In this document: in pieces, positions 1 through 8,292 of the stretch
Layout of the letters: every line of letters begins with the position of its first letter
Position numbering within the stretch: position 1 is the stretch's first letter
Source of the DNA: Desulforhabdus sp. TSK
Lineage (GTDB): Bacteria > Desulfobacterota > Syntrophobacteria > Syntrophobacterales > Syntrophobacteraceae
DNA length: 64,000 nt
NCBI RefSeq assembly: GCF_022836495.1
Contig: NZ_BQXM01000012.1
Coordinates: 60,833 to 124,832 of the forward strand
Reading direction: 5' to 3'
Translations under genes and position numbers: made by a program
Notes under the pieces: generated by a model
What the model saw: the letters and a program-made list of their open reading frames with translations, nothing else
Told to the model about the DNA's origin: nothing
Databases searched by the model: none

Positions 1-749
1 ACTTCCCGATCACCGTCATAAATGATGGCTGCCGTCACCTGGACGGGGATCGATTCGCCCTGGGCATTCAACATGGAGGCACGCATGCTGGGGAGCTTTC
101 CCGCCCCGCCGATTTTGGGGTCACGCAGCTTCCTGAGGATTTCATAAGCCCGTCCCGGCGGGTAGAGATTTTGCACGCTGATCTCCCCCCTGAGGGCCTG
201 CTGCAGGGTAAAGCCCGTGAGCTCCTCGGCGGCTCGATTCATGACGACTATTCGGCCCCGCCGATCAGCGGCGAGGATCCCACTCTGGGAGCTTTCGATC
301 ACCTTCTCCGCGAACTCTCGAACTCCCTCCAGTTCTCTTTCAAGGATCTTGATGTTGGTAACGTCTCGAACGCTTTCGATGACATAGCGCACGTTCCCCT
401 CATCGTCGAGAATCGGTGAAAAAATGCGGTCTTCCCATTTTTCCCTGCCGTCCGGGCACTCCACACGCCTGAGAACGGTATGGCCTTCTCGATCCGTAAG
501 CACCTTGGCGAGAGGGCAGAGGTCTGTGGGACAGGGCCTGGTGGAATGGTAGAAGAAATCATGGCATCTTTTGCCGATGACCTCTGCTTTTTGGATACCG
601 AACGCCTTTTCAAATTTCCTGTTGGCGGAAACAATTTTCCTGTCGGGACTGAGAATCAGGCCCGGAAGGGAGAGAGAATCAAAAACCTTTTCTTTCCAGT
701 CCATTTCTTCCTTCAGTCTGGCGTCGGAGTCCTTCATCATGATTTCCAT
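1..749 (-). CDS. PAS-domain sensor protein, N-terminal part (runs off the left edge)
   Basis: An open frame runs on the minus strand from an ATG at 749 through position 1 without a stop, so the C-terminal output domain is not visible. The first 249 codons encode two PAS-like segments. The first (about residues 20-125) contains the PGLILSPDRKIVSANRKF pattern and a Cys-rich stretch (KRCHDFF, RPCPTDLCPLAK) that may bind a metal or Fe-S cofactor. The second (about residues 140-249) contains SGILAADRRGRIVVMNRAA. The ATG follows GAGG at 11 nt and an upstream in-frame stop at 768-770. It is followed downstream by nothing in the window; upstream lies a CheY-like regulator on the same strand. It could be a histidine kinase or a sigma-54 regulator; the sequence does not decide. 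Confidence 0.75.
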   Translation of the reverse strand, partial: MEIMMKDSDARLKEEMDWKEKVFDSLSLPGLILSPDRKIVSANRKFEKAFGIQKAEVIGKRCHDFFYHSTRPCPTDLCPLAKVLTDREGHTVLRRVECPDGREKWEDRIFSPILDDEGNVRYVIESVRDVTNIKILERELEGVREFAEKVIESSQSGILAADRRGRIVVMNRAAEELTGFTLQQALRGEISVQNLYPPGRAYEILRKLRDPKIGGAGKLPSMRASMLNAQGESIPVQVTAAIIYDGDRE

Positions 750-1166
750 GTCGGCATAAACCTCAGCTCAACGAAGGGCAGATAAGACTCGAAAGCTGCG
801 CCCCCCCTGCACACAGCGCTTCAAAGGATCCCACCGTTTACCCCCCGGTGCCGAGGTGTTCTTACAGGATGCGACCCTCAGGGTCAACCCGGTTCGCCTT
901 TTTTTGCCGAGACAATCTCCCCCTCAGCAACTGTCTGAAAATTCGTTTCCTAGAACTTTTAAGGGGAATCCAGAAAGGCTGCCGGACTGGATTCCCCTTA
1001 ACAATCCGAGGGACTGCCAACCGTGCCGGCCGGGCCGCGCCGTTTTTGCTGCCCGGCGTGTGGATTGGACAATACGGTCGTTCATCCCCTCATTTTCTGC
1101 TGGGACGGGGGTGCGGGATAGCACCATGTTTCATAATATTCTCCCGCACCCCCATGTCATTGCGTA
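750..1166. other. Intergenic region with two hairpins
   Basis: No gene is supported in these 417 bases. There is a perfect 15-bp inverted repeat (arms 959-973 and 987-1001, 13-nt loop) and a perfect 12-bp stem (1107-1118 with 1142-1153, 23-nt loop) just beyond the stop codon of the response regulator. The second may end that transcript, although it lacks a T-tract. Confidence 0.6.
1107..1153 (-). terminator. Stem-loop after response regulator gene
   Basis: Arms 1107-1118 and 1142-1153 are perfectly complementary (12 bp) and lie 14 bases beyond the stop codon of the CheY-like gene. There is no T-run, so this is a possible terminator or mRNA-stabilising hairpin rather than a standard intrinsic terminator. 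Confidence 0.4.
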
Positions 1167-1553
1167 TTACACGAGATAGTCCTTAACGATTTCCGAAAGC
1201 TTTTCCAGGTCGACGGGCTTGGCGATGTAATCGTCGGCCAGGGTGGATTTTCCGTCGAGGTGGGTATAGCTTGTCGTGGGAACGTTGTCCGCCACAGCCG
1301 TCAGAAGAACCACCGTGATGTCCTTGTAGTTGGGGTCCGTCTTGAGCTGGTTGCAAAGCTCATAGCCGTTTTTCCGGGGCATCATGACATCCAGAACCAG
1401 CAGGTCGGGCTTCTCCCGCTGAATCTTCTCCAAAGCGTCCTGTCCGTCATAAGCCTTGCCGATCCGATAATCGTAACTTGCCAGCTTCATGGAAACAGCT
1501 TCCACCAGATCCGGATCATCGTCCACTACCATAATGTAAGGTTGCTTGGTCAT
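1167..1553 (-). CDS. CheY-like response regulator (receiver domain only)
   Basis: A 128-residue single-domain receiver. The acidic pocket is visible near the N-terminus (VVDDDPD), the phospho-acceptor Asp in LLVLDVMMPRKNG (about residue 55), the conserved Thr in VLLTAVA and the Lys in IAKPVD. There is no output domain, so it probably acts by protein contact. The start ATG follows GGAG. It lies at the distal end of the first metF-metV-mvhD-hdrA block on the same strand, 109 bases after metF, and may be co-transcribed with the PAS gene downstream. Its partner kinase is not identifiable here. Confidence 0.85.
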   Translation of the reverse strand: MTKQPYIMVVDDDPDLVEAVSMKLASYDYRIGKAYDGQDALEKIQREKPDLLVLDVMMPRKNGYELCNQLKTDPNYKDITVVLLTAVADNVPTTSYTHLDGKSTLADDYIAKPVDLEKLSEIVKDYLV

Positions 1554-1662
1554 TTAAAGCTCCTTTCCGCAGCTCTCTGCGAAGGTCAATGTGTTTGCTT
1601 TTTCAATGAAATGGACTGTTGTTTTACTCTTGGTAAAGCGTCTAAACCGATTTCACGGGTCT

Positions 1663-2586
1663 CTAAACGACAGGCCTGGGCAGTAACCCCGCCCTCTCCA
1701 CGATTTCGGGCACCTTCTGCTCCCATTCAATGGCCATGATGTGAAACCCTCTCACCCCTTCCACTTCCTTCAGGCGCTGAATGGTCTCGACGCAGATCTT
1801 GATCCCTTCCTCGGACTGCTTCTCCTTGGGCACACCCGCCATACGCTGGACCACCTCATCCGGCACATCCATGCCGGGCACCTTGTTTTTCATGTACCGC
1901 GCCATGCCCACGGATTTCATGGGAGTGATGCCGGCCATGATGGCCACCTTCTCATGAAGTCCCCGTTCGCGAACGCCTTCCATCCACTTCTCGAACTTGT
2001 CCACGTTGAAGATGCACTGAGTCTGGATGAAATCGACTCCCGCCTTCACCTTCTTGGCGAGTCGCGCCACTCTCAGCTCAAAGGGATCGGCAAAAGGATT
2101 GGCCGCAGCTCCGATGAACATCTTCGGTGAGCCGTCGATCTTCTCACCCCCCTGGAACTTGCCTTCATCCCTCATGTTGCGCACCATGTCCACCATCTGG
2201 ATGGAATCGATATCGTGCACGTTGGCCGCCATGGGGTGGTCACCGAAGCGGGGATGATCGCCCGAGAGGCAGAGCATGGTGTCCACCCCGTGGGAATAGG
2301 CCCCGATGATGTCACTCTGCATGGCCAGGCGGTTTCGGTCTCGGCTGACCATCTGGAGTATGGGGTTCAGGCCCATGTTCTGGATGATGATGCAGGCAGC
2401 CAGGCTCGACATGCGGACCATGGCTGTCTGGTTGTCCGTGACGTTGATGCCGTCGACACAGCCCCGCAGCAGCTCCGCCTTTTCCTTGACTTTGTTGGGG
2501 AGCGCCCCGCGCGGTGGTCCGCATTCCGACGTCACGGCCAGGTGACCTGCTGCCAGTATCTTTTCCAGTGTGCTTTCCGTCTTCAT
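1663..2586 (-). CDS. metF: Methylenetetrahydrofolate reductase, MetF-type (copy 1)
   Basis: A 307-residue TIM-barrel flavoprotein of the MetF family, close to the usual length. It interconverts 5,10-methylene-H4F and 5-methyl-H4F in the methyl branch of the Wood-Ljungdahl pathway. Recognisable segments are TSECGPPRGA near the N-terminus (catalytic Glu region), NVTDNQ, SRDRNRLAMQSD, GDHP and FIQTQCIF. The start overlaps the metV stop by ATGA, indicating translational coupling. The gene order hdrA-mvhD-metV-metF resembles the MetFV-Hdr-Mvh complexes of acetogens, so electrons probably pass through HdrA/MvhD and not directly from NADH. It is closely similar to copy 2 at 27301-28236. Confidence 0.93.
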   Translation of the reverse strand: MKTESTLEKILAAGHLAVTSECGPPRGALPNKVKEKAELLRGCVDGINVTDNQTAMVRMSSLAACIIIQNMGLNPILQMVSRDRNRLAMQSDIIGAYSHGVDTMLCLSGDHPRFGDHPMAANVHDIDSIQMVDMVRNMRDEGKFQGGEKIDGSPKMFIGAAANPFADPFELRVARLAKKVKAGVDFIQTQCIFNVDKFEKWMEGVRERGLHEKVAIMAGITPMKSVGMARYMKNKVPGMDVPDEVVQRMAGVPKEKQSEEGIKICVETIQRLKEVEGVRGFHIMAIEWEQKVPEIVERAGLLPRPVV

Positions 2587-3251
2587 GATGCCAGATCCTC
2601 TCTCACGATGCGTCGCGGTCCCCCGCCTCTTCCAGTCCGCCAGTCTTTGGCGGGAATGTTATCCTCGTAGCGCTCCTGCATCCCGAGGGCCTTCAGCCGG
2701 TCCCAGATAAGCTGCCAGGCACAGTCGATGTCCGGATCGACTTCGCACTTCCCACTCGTGGAGCCGCCGCAGGGTCCGTTGAGCAGTTGTTTGGAACAGC
2801 GGGCGATGGGGCACACTCCCGCCGTGATGCCCAGGACACAGTTGCCGCAGCCGGCGCACCGTTCGGCCCAGACGCCCTGGCGCTCGGAAGCCCCCATGAA
2901 CCGGGTGTTCACGGCGGGAAAAACAGGTTTTTCCTTGTAGCGCCGCGCCACTTCCTGGGCTCCGCAGCCGCAGGCCATGGACAGCACCGCGTCTGCCTGA
3001 TCCATCCTGGGGAGCAGCTCTTCCACGTATTCGGGGTCGCACTGTCTTTCCAGGGTGACTTCCTCGATCTCGACGGGATTGCCCTCCTTGGCGAAGTGCA
3101 TTTTCAGGGCCGAAGCCAAGAGGCCCACTTCCTTGCGGCCACCCGCCGCACACACCGTGACGCATTCGTTGCAGCCGACCAGTAGGATGCGCCGGTAGGG
3201 GCTTACACTCCCGATGATCTCTTCCATCGGTTTTCGTTCCGCGGTTATCAT
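2583..3251 (-). CDS. metV: MetV-like zinc/Fe-S partner of methylenetetrahydrofolate reductase (copy 1)
   Basis: A 222-residue protein of the family annotated as methylenetetrahydrofolate reductase C-terminal domain. The chosen ATG at 3251 (start MITAERKPMEEI) follows AAAGGAG and aligns with the start of copy 2; the longer open frame upstream is a shadow of mvhD. It contains many Cys residues: VGCNECVTVCAAGG (residues about 20-33), SMACGCGAQ, and a C-terminal run CAGCGNC, CPIARC, GPCGG, KCEVD and CAW, which suggest Fe-S and/or zinc binding. In Moorella the equivalent MetV associates with MetF; the same role is inferred here from the ATGA overlap with metF. Confidence 0.9.
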   Translation of the reverse strand: MITAERKPMEEIIGSVSPYRRILLVGCNECVTVCAAGGRKEVGLLASALKMHFAKEGNPVEIEEVTLERQCDPEYVEELLPRMDQADAVLSMACGCGAQEVARRYKEKPVFPAVNTRFMGASERQGVWAERCAGCGNCVLGITAGVCPIARCSKQLLNGPCGGSTSGKCEVDPDIDCAWQLIWDRLKALGMQERYEDNIPAKDWRTGRGGGPRRIVREDLAS

Positions 3252-3277
3252 CTTCGTTAACTCTCCTTTTCTAGCAG

Positions 3278-3721
3278 CTAGCACGCGGCCTGATGCATTC
3301 CCATGTCTGTCCCGCTCTTGACCGGATTGGCGCCCAGCTTGCAGATCTTTTCCGTAAATTCGGTGGCGACCAGGGCAAAACGTTCCCCCATCCCCGCCGA
3401 CATGGTGAACATCTCCACGCGATCCCCTCCCATGCCGATGTCTCCCAGGATTTTCCTGACGCTGTCCACACGATGGGCTGCCCGGATGTTCCCATTCTTG
3501 AAGTGGCAGTCTCCCTCCAGGCACCCTGCGACAATCACCCCGTCGGCGCCCTTTTCAAGGGCTTTCATGATGTGGATGGCATCGACCTTTCCTGAACAGG
3601 GCACGCGAATGATTTTCACATTGGGCGGATAGTGAAGCCTCATGCTTCCCGCCATATCCGCAGCCGTATAGGCACAGTAATGACAACAGAACGCAACGAT
3701 GACCGGTTCAAATGTCTCCAT
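3278..3721 (-). CDS. mvhD: Hydrogenase delta subunit-like Fe-S protein MvhD (all-cysteine copy)
   Basis: A 147-residue protein of the MvhD/FlpD family, which carries a [2Fe-2S] centre and links HdrA to an electron donor or acceptor. The N-terminal FCCHYCAYTAADMAG motif and the second motif VAGCLEGDCHF carry the conserved cysteines; PCSGKVD carries another. Start and hdrA stop share TAATG (coupled translation). This copy has Cys at both places where the other two mvhD genes of this window have UGA, so it serves as the internal reference for the selenocysteine calls. It sits between hdrA and metV. Confidence 0.92.
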   Translation of the reverse strand: METFEPVIVAFCCHYCAYTAADMAGSMRLHYPPNVKIIRVPCSGKVDAIHIMKALEKGADGVIVAGCLEGDCHFKNGNIRAAHRVDSVRKILGDIGMGGDRVEMFTMSAGMGERFALVATEFTEKICKLGANPVKSGTDMGMHQAAC

Positions 3722-6700
3722 TATGAAATCCTTTCCAGTAGTCCTTCGAGTTTGGCCATGATCTGGTCGTCCTCAAACTGCATGAGCTGAATGGCCTTGG
3801 CCGGACACTCCGAAGCGCACACACCGCACCCATGGCACTTGGAGGGATCGATCTCCGAATATCCCTTCTCGTTGATGAAGGGCACACCGAAGGGACAGGC
3901 CCGTACACAGATGAGACAGGCGGCGCACTTGGTCCCGTCCACCTGGGCCACGGCGGCGCCAAGGTTGATAACGTCCCGAGCCAGGAGCGTCTGGGCACGG
4001 CCGGCGACAGCCTGGCCCTGGGCGATGCTCTCCCGGATGGTCTTGGGGGCATGGGCCGTCCCGGCCACAAAAAAGCCCGGGATGGGGAGGTCCACCGGAC
4101 GGAGCTTGACATGCTCCTCGAGGAAATAGCCATCGGGCGTCCGGGGCAGCTTGAAGATGGCGCCGAGATCTTCCGTGGATTCCTCGTCGGCTATGAACCC
4201 GGTGCTCAAAGCCAGGCAGTCTGCATCCAGGCGGAATCTTCTCCGGAGGATGGGGTCGGTGAAGGTCACCGACACAGCATCGCCGCTGGGCTCCACTTCA
4301 GGCTTGGCATCCAGGTCATAGGGGGTGAAAATGATCCCCTGCTCCCGGGCCTTTCGAAAATAGTCCTCGTCGAAGCCCGCCGTCCGCATGTCTCTGTAGA
4401 GCACATAGATGCATGCATCGGGGTTCAGCTCACGGATGCGCAGGGCATTCTTGACGGCAGCCTGGCAGCACACCCTGGAGCAGTTGGGGTTCTCGGGAAC
4501 CCTCGATCCGACGCACTGGATCATCACCACGTCGTTCCAACCCCTGGCGGCTTCGGGATCCCTGGCCAGGAGTCCGTCCAGGTCCAGCTGGGTGACCACG
4601 GCCTTGTGCCGGCCCAGGAGGTATTCCTTGGGACGATTGGGCAGGGCCCCCGTGGCCAGGATCGTGATGCCGTGCTTGATCTCGCGGTAGAACATCTGGG
4701 GTGCCACCTGGATACCGGTCTTGAACATCCCGGCCATTCCCGAATGGTCGACGATCATGGCATTTTTGAGGACCTGGATGCGATCGTGATGCTCGGTGCG
4801 GTCGATGAGGGCATCGATGCCGGCCTGAACATCCTCTCCCCTGAGAGTCCGATGCACGTTTCTGGCGACACCGCCCAACTTCCCACTGCGCTCCACCAGG
4901 AAGACCCGGTAGCCCATATCGGCCAGGCTCAGGGACGCGCTCATACCCGCGACTCCGCCGCCGACCACCAGGACATCCTTGTTCATGGCCAGGTGATAGT
5001 CCGTCAGCGGGCGGGCGTGGCGAACGGTGGCGACCGCCATGCGCATCAATTCATCCGCCTTGGCCGAAGCGTCCCTGGGCCGGTCGGAATGCACCCATGC
5101 ATCCTGGTCCCTCAGATTGGCGATCTCGAGGAGGTACTTGTTGATGCCGGCTTTGCGGAGCATATCCTGGAAAAGGGTCTCGTGAGTCCGCGGAGAGCAG
5201 GCGCCCATGACGACGCGGTTGAGCTTCCTGTCGCGGATGGTCTTCTGGATGTGCTCGATCGATTCACGGCTGCATCCGTGACCGACCACCTCCGAAACCT
5301 CTACCTGGGGCAGGCGGCTCATGGATTGTGCGATTTCCGCCACGTTCACCACCGATCCGATGTTGAAGCCGCAATCGCACACGAAGACGCCGATGCGCGG
5401 CTCCTCTCCCTCTACATCGCGCTCGGGGAGCAGTTCTTCCTCCTTGCGGCTGACGACGCGAAGGGGCGACAGGTCGGCTGCGGCGCAGCAGGCCGCCGCA
5501 CTCGCCTGCACCACGGTGGCGGGGATGTCCTTGGGGCTTTCGAAGAGCCCCGACACATAGATGCCGGGCCGTGACGTGGCCACGGGATTGAAGGTCCCCG
5601 TCTGGGCGAAGTTGTGCTGGTTCAGCTCGATTCCCAACCGGGAGGCCATCTCGGTCAATTCGGCCCCGATCCGGAAGCCCACGGTGAGCACCACCATGTC
5701 GAACCTTTCGGTGAGAGCCACCTTGCCGTCGTAAGTGAAATACGAGAGGACGAGCTCGCCGGTGGACGGTTCCATCTCCACAGTGTGGGGACGGCTGCGC
5801 ACCAGGCGAACGCCGTATTCGTTCCTGGCCCGTTCGAGATAGGTTTCATAGTCTTTGCCGGCCGTCCGCATATCCATGTAGAAGATGGTGGTTTCCACCT
5901 CGCCGCCGAAGCGCTCCCGGGTGACCATGGCCTCCTTCAGGGCGTACATGCAGCAGGCACTCGAACAGTAGGAAACCAGTCCCTTTTGAACGCCGCGCGA
6001 CCCGACACACTGTATCCATGCGATTTTCTTCGGGCTCTTCCCGTTGGAAGGCCTGAGCAGCTCGCCCTTGGTGGGGCCGGAGGCCGAAAGAATGCGCTCA
6101 TAGTCCAGGCTGGTCACCACATCCGGCAGCACCCCGTACTGGTAGGTATCCAGCACCCGGGGGTTGAAAAGGTCCGCGCCGGGGGCCAGGATGATGGAGC
6201 CCACGTCCAGGGTGCGTGTTTTCCGGGTGTCCTCGGGGAGAATGGCCGAGGCCGGGCAGATGCGCACCAGCTCATCGATATTGTCGCAGCGCTCCATATC
6301 GATGGAAAAGGCATACGGGGTTGCCTGGGGATACCGCATGCAGGTGGGCGCCCGATGGTCCAGGCCCGGAGTGAAACGCACCGCCTCGGGGAAGGCGCGG
6401 TAGCATTCGCCGCAGGCCGTACATTTGGCCAGGTCGATGTATCGGGGCTCACTCGTCACGGTGGCCTTGAACTCCCCTGCCTCTCCCTGCACGTCGTCCA
6501 GGCGACTGAGGGGCATGAGCTCGATGCGCAGGTCACGGCCGCTTTCGGATAGATGGGGAGACAAAGTACACAGGTCACAGTTATTGGTAGGGAAAGTCCG
6601 ATCGAGGCTCGTCATCAAACCGCCTATGGAGTACGCCTTGTCCATGAGGACGACGTCCCTGCCCGCCTCGGCGAGGTCCAGCGCCGACCTGATGCCGGCC

Positions 6701-6759
6701 ATGCCTCCCCCTACGATGAGTACGCTGTTACTCGTTTGAGATCTTTTTGGAGCTTCCAT
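3721..6759 (-). CDS. hdrA: Long HdrA-type flavin/Fe-S electron-transfer protein (copy 1)
   Basis: A 1012-residue fused HdrA. There are two FAD-binding Rossmann motifs (VLIVGGGMAGIR near residue 15 and VLVVGGGVAGMSA near 595), an HdrA signature GVFVCDCGFNIGS near 465, and a C-terminal 2[4Fe-4S] ferredoxin domain (CAACLICVRACP and CHGCGVCASECP, about residues 945-1000). HdrA carries the flavin of electron bifurcation in Hdr complexes; the duplicated layout is common in sulfate reducers. Unlike copy 2, the N-terminal ferredoxin insert is degenerate: CTACGECYRAFP lacks the fourth Cys and the second cluster is reduced to CDNIDELVRICP. It is coupled to mvhD by TAATG. Substrate and partner enzymes are inferred from context only. 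Confidence 0.92.
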   Translation of the reverse strand: MEAPKRSQTSNSVLIVGGGMAGIRSALDLAEAGRDVVLMDKAYSIGGLMTSLDRTFPTNNCDLCTLSPHLSESGRDLRIELMPLSRLDDVQGEAGEFKATVTSEPRYIDLAKCTACGECYRAFPEAVRFTPGLDHRAPTCMRYPQATPYAFSIDMERCDNIDELVRICPASAILPEDTRKTRTLDVGSIILAPGADLFNPRVLDTYQYGVLPDVVTSLDYERILSASGPTKGELLRPSNGKSPKKIAWIQCVGSRGVQKGLVSYCSSACCMYALKEAMVTRERFGGEVETTIFYMDMRTAGKDYETYLERARNEYGVRLVRSRPHTVEMEPSTGELVLSYFTYDGKVALTERFDMVVLTVGFRIGAELTEMASRLGIELNQHNFAQTGTFNPVATSRPGIYVSGLFESPKDIPATVVQASAAACCAAADLSPLRVVSRKEEELLPERDVEGEEPRIGVFVCDCGFNIGSVVNVAEIAQSMSRLPQVEVSEVVGHGCSRESIEHIQKTIRDRKLNRVVMGACSPRTHETLFQDMLRKAGINKYLLEIANLRDQDAWVHSDRPRDASAKADELMRMAVATVRHARPLTDYHLAMNKDVLVVGGGVAGMSASLSLADMGYRVFLVERSGKLGGVARNVHRTLRGEDVQAGIDALIDRTEHHDRIQVLKNAMIVDHSGMAGMFKTGIQVAPQMFYREIKHGITILATGALPNRPKEYLLGRHKAVVTQLDLDGLLARDPEAARGWNDVVMIQCVGSRVPENPNCSRVCCQAAVKNALRIRELNPDACIYVLYRDMRTAGFDEDYFRKAREQGIIFTPYDLDAKPEVEPSGDAVSVTFTDPILRRRFRLDADCLALSTGFIADEESTEDLGAIFKLPRTPDGYFLEEHVKLRPVDLPIPGFFVAGTAHAPKTIRESIAQGQAVAGRAQTLLARDVINLGAAVAQVDGTKCAACLICVRACPFGVPFINEKGYSEIDPSKCHGCGVCASECPAKAIQLMQFEDDQIMAKLEGLLERIS

Positions 6760-6822
6760 TTGATTTCAATCCACCCTTTTGGAGTCGAAATGATTCACCG
6801 CTTGGTCTCTGTCTTTTGAAAT

Positions 6823-7695
6823 TTAGAGTCCGGCACAGTCCAGAATCGCGGGAAGCCGGTGTTCCCATCCCAAAGTGACGATCCGCACTCCTTCCACCTT
6901 CTGCTTCAAGGCCGCTACCGTCTCACCGGCGATCCTCACACATTCCATTTCACGATCCGATGCTTTGCGGATACGGCGAATCAGGTCTTCGGTGATGCCT
7001 GCAGAGGGCTCATTGGTGGCGATGTAGCGCGCGACGCCGACTGACTTGAGGAGAAATACCGTCGGGATGACGGGTACTCCCAGGGTCTTGAGCTCGGCAA
7101 GGAACGGTTCAAACTGCGCCACATCGAATACAGGCGGCGTCACCACGAAGCGCGCCCCTGTCGCTATCTTCAACCGGGCTTTCTCCATTTCTTCTTCCAA
7201 ACTCTGTTCGGTCGGGCACGACGCGATGGTACAGCCGGCCAGAAAGCTCGGACTGCCGTTCAAGTCCATACCCGCAAGGTCCGTTCCCTTTTCGAGGGTC
7301 TGAATGGCGCGGAGCAGCCCTACCTCATCCAGGTCGTTGACCGCTTTGGCATCGTGATGATCGCAGCAACTGATGTCCTCTCCGCAAACCACAAGGAGAT
7401 TCTGGATGCCGAGGGCGTGAGCAGCCAGGATGTCTCCCTGCAGCGCCAAACGGTTTCGATCGCGGGAATAAACATGAATGACGGCCTCGATCCCCTGCTG
7501 CTGCATGAGTACTCCGCCCGCCAGGGCACTCATTTTCATGATGCCGTTGTCCATATCCGGTACGACTACGGCATCGACGCGCCCTTTGATTTTTCTGGCA
7601 AATCCTAGAAACTGGGAGGTGTCGACGCCCTTCGGGGTATTCATCTCCGCAAGGACTACAAATTCACCTGACGAGAGTCGTTTTTGAAAACTCAT
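6823..7695 (-). CDS. MetF-family protein, divergent third copy
   Basis: A 290-residue MetF-fold protein starting MSFQKRLSSGEF. ATG 7695 follows AGAGGAAG, whereas the longer frame has no such site. It retains VYSRDRNRLALQGD (folate/flavin region also seen in copies 1 and 2) but is otherwise far from them and has no adjacent MetV. It has an unusual Cys cluster CGEDISCCDHH near residue 115. It is the second gene of the sigma-54-preceded block, between the TusA-like gene and hdrA. It may be a second methylenetetrahydrofolate reductase or a related folate-dependent enzyme; the sequence gives the family but not the exact reaction. Confidence 0.8.
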   Translation of the reverse strand: MSFQKRLSSGEFVVLAEMNTPKGVDTSQFLGFARKIKGRVDAVVVPDMDNGIMKMSALAGGVLMQQQGIEAVIHVYSRDRNRLALQGDILAAHALGIQNLLVVCGEDISCCDHHDAKAVNDLDEVGLLRAIQTLEKGTDLAGMDLNGSPSFLAGCTIASCPTEQSLEEEMEKARLKIATGARFVVTPPVFDVAQFEPFLAELKTLGVPVIPTVFLLKSVGVARYIATNEPSAGITEDLIRRIRKASDREMECVRIAGETVAALKQKVEGVRIVTLGWEHRLPAILDCAGL

Positions 7696-7812
7696 GGGCT
7701 TCCTCTTTCTTTTGTTGTAAGTTGCCGGTCTGTTTGAAGCGAGGAGGCAGCGATCACCGCCATGGCTTTTCCCGCGATGCGCCTCGATCACCAATGGTGC
7801 GGGATACCGGAA

Positions 7813-8100
7813 TCATGGTCCGAATCGCCTGGTTTTCCTCAAATGCATCCGGCACAAATCCGCATCTTCGTTGAGCTCCATCTTGATGAGCTCACAGAAA
7901 GAGGCGGGGATGACTTTGAGAACGTCTGTGCGAGCATCGGGGTCCCGGATGACGATCTCCAGGATCTCGTCCGTCTCCATCTCCCTCAGCACCTGAGTCA
8001 TTTTCAGGAGCGCCAGAGAGGTGATGGTCTCCCTGAAGTCGAGCACATAGTGCGCTGTCTGTTTCAAGTCGAACATGCTCCTTTCGTTGGTTTCCGCCAT
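7813..8100 (-). CDS. TusA-like protein lacking the catalytic cysteine
   Basis: Up to 95 residues with the TusA/SirA two-layer pattern: VLDFRETITSLALLKMTQVLREMETDEILEI and then IRDPDARTDVLKVI, which match the family layout of an LDxRG-CPxP start, helix, strand and DP turn. The CPxP motif that carries sulfur in TusA is replaced by ITSLAL, so sulfur transfer through that Cys is not expected. A sigma-54 promoter at 8109-8124 predicts transcription starting near 8098, at or inside the first ATG, so the internal ATG at 8076 (MFDLKQTAHY, preceded closely by AAAGGAGC) may be the real start. It is the first gene of the hdrA/metF block. Confidence 0.7.
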   Translation of the reverse strand: MAETNERSMFDLKQTAHYVLDFRETITSLALLKMTQVLREMETDEILEIVIRDPDARTDVLKVIPASFCELIKMELNEDADLCRMHLRKTRRFGP

Positions 8101-8108
8101 TCGACAAG

Positions 8109-8124
8109 AGCAAACTCGGTGCCA
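8109..8124 (-). promoter_or_regulatory. Sigma-54 (-24/-12) promoter for the tusA-like/metF/hdrA block
   Basis: Read on the minus strand the site is TGGCAC-CGAGT-TTGCT, which fits the sigma-54 consensus TGGCAC-N5-TTGCW at every conserved base with correct spacing. It lies directly ahead of the first gene of the minus-strand operon, and a sigma-54 activator gene starts divergently at 8293. Confidence 0.75.
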
Positions 8125-8292
8125 GGCATCCAGAAACGGCGTGGCTTCTCGTCTCGGGAGCTCAACTATCAGGTTTATTGCGGAATTATGTTACAGTAGG
8201 GTAAAGTTGCTAAGCCGCCATAGATAAAGAAACTGTAAAATCGTTAAAAAACCTTGTTTAACACGTGTTGCGAATTGAACATCGGATAGCTC

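Noticed and set aside
3832..5574. 580-codon open frame opposite hdrA copy 1
   Set aside because: Same shadow effect as in copy 2, at the same relative position.
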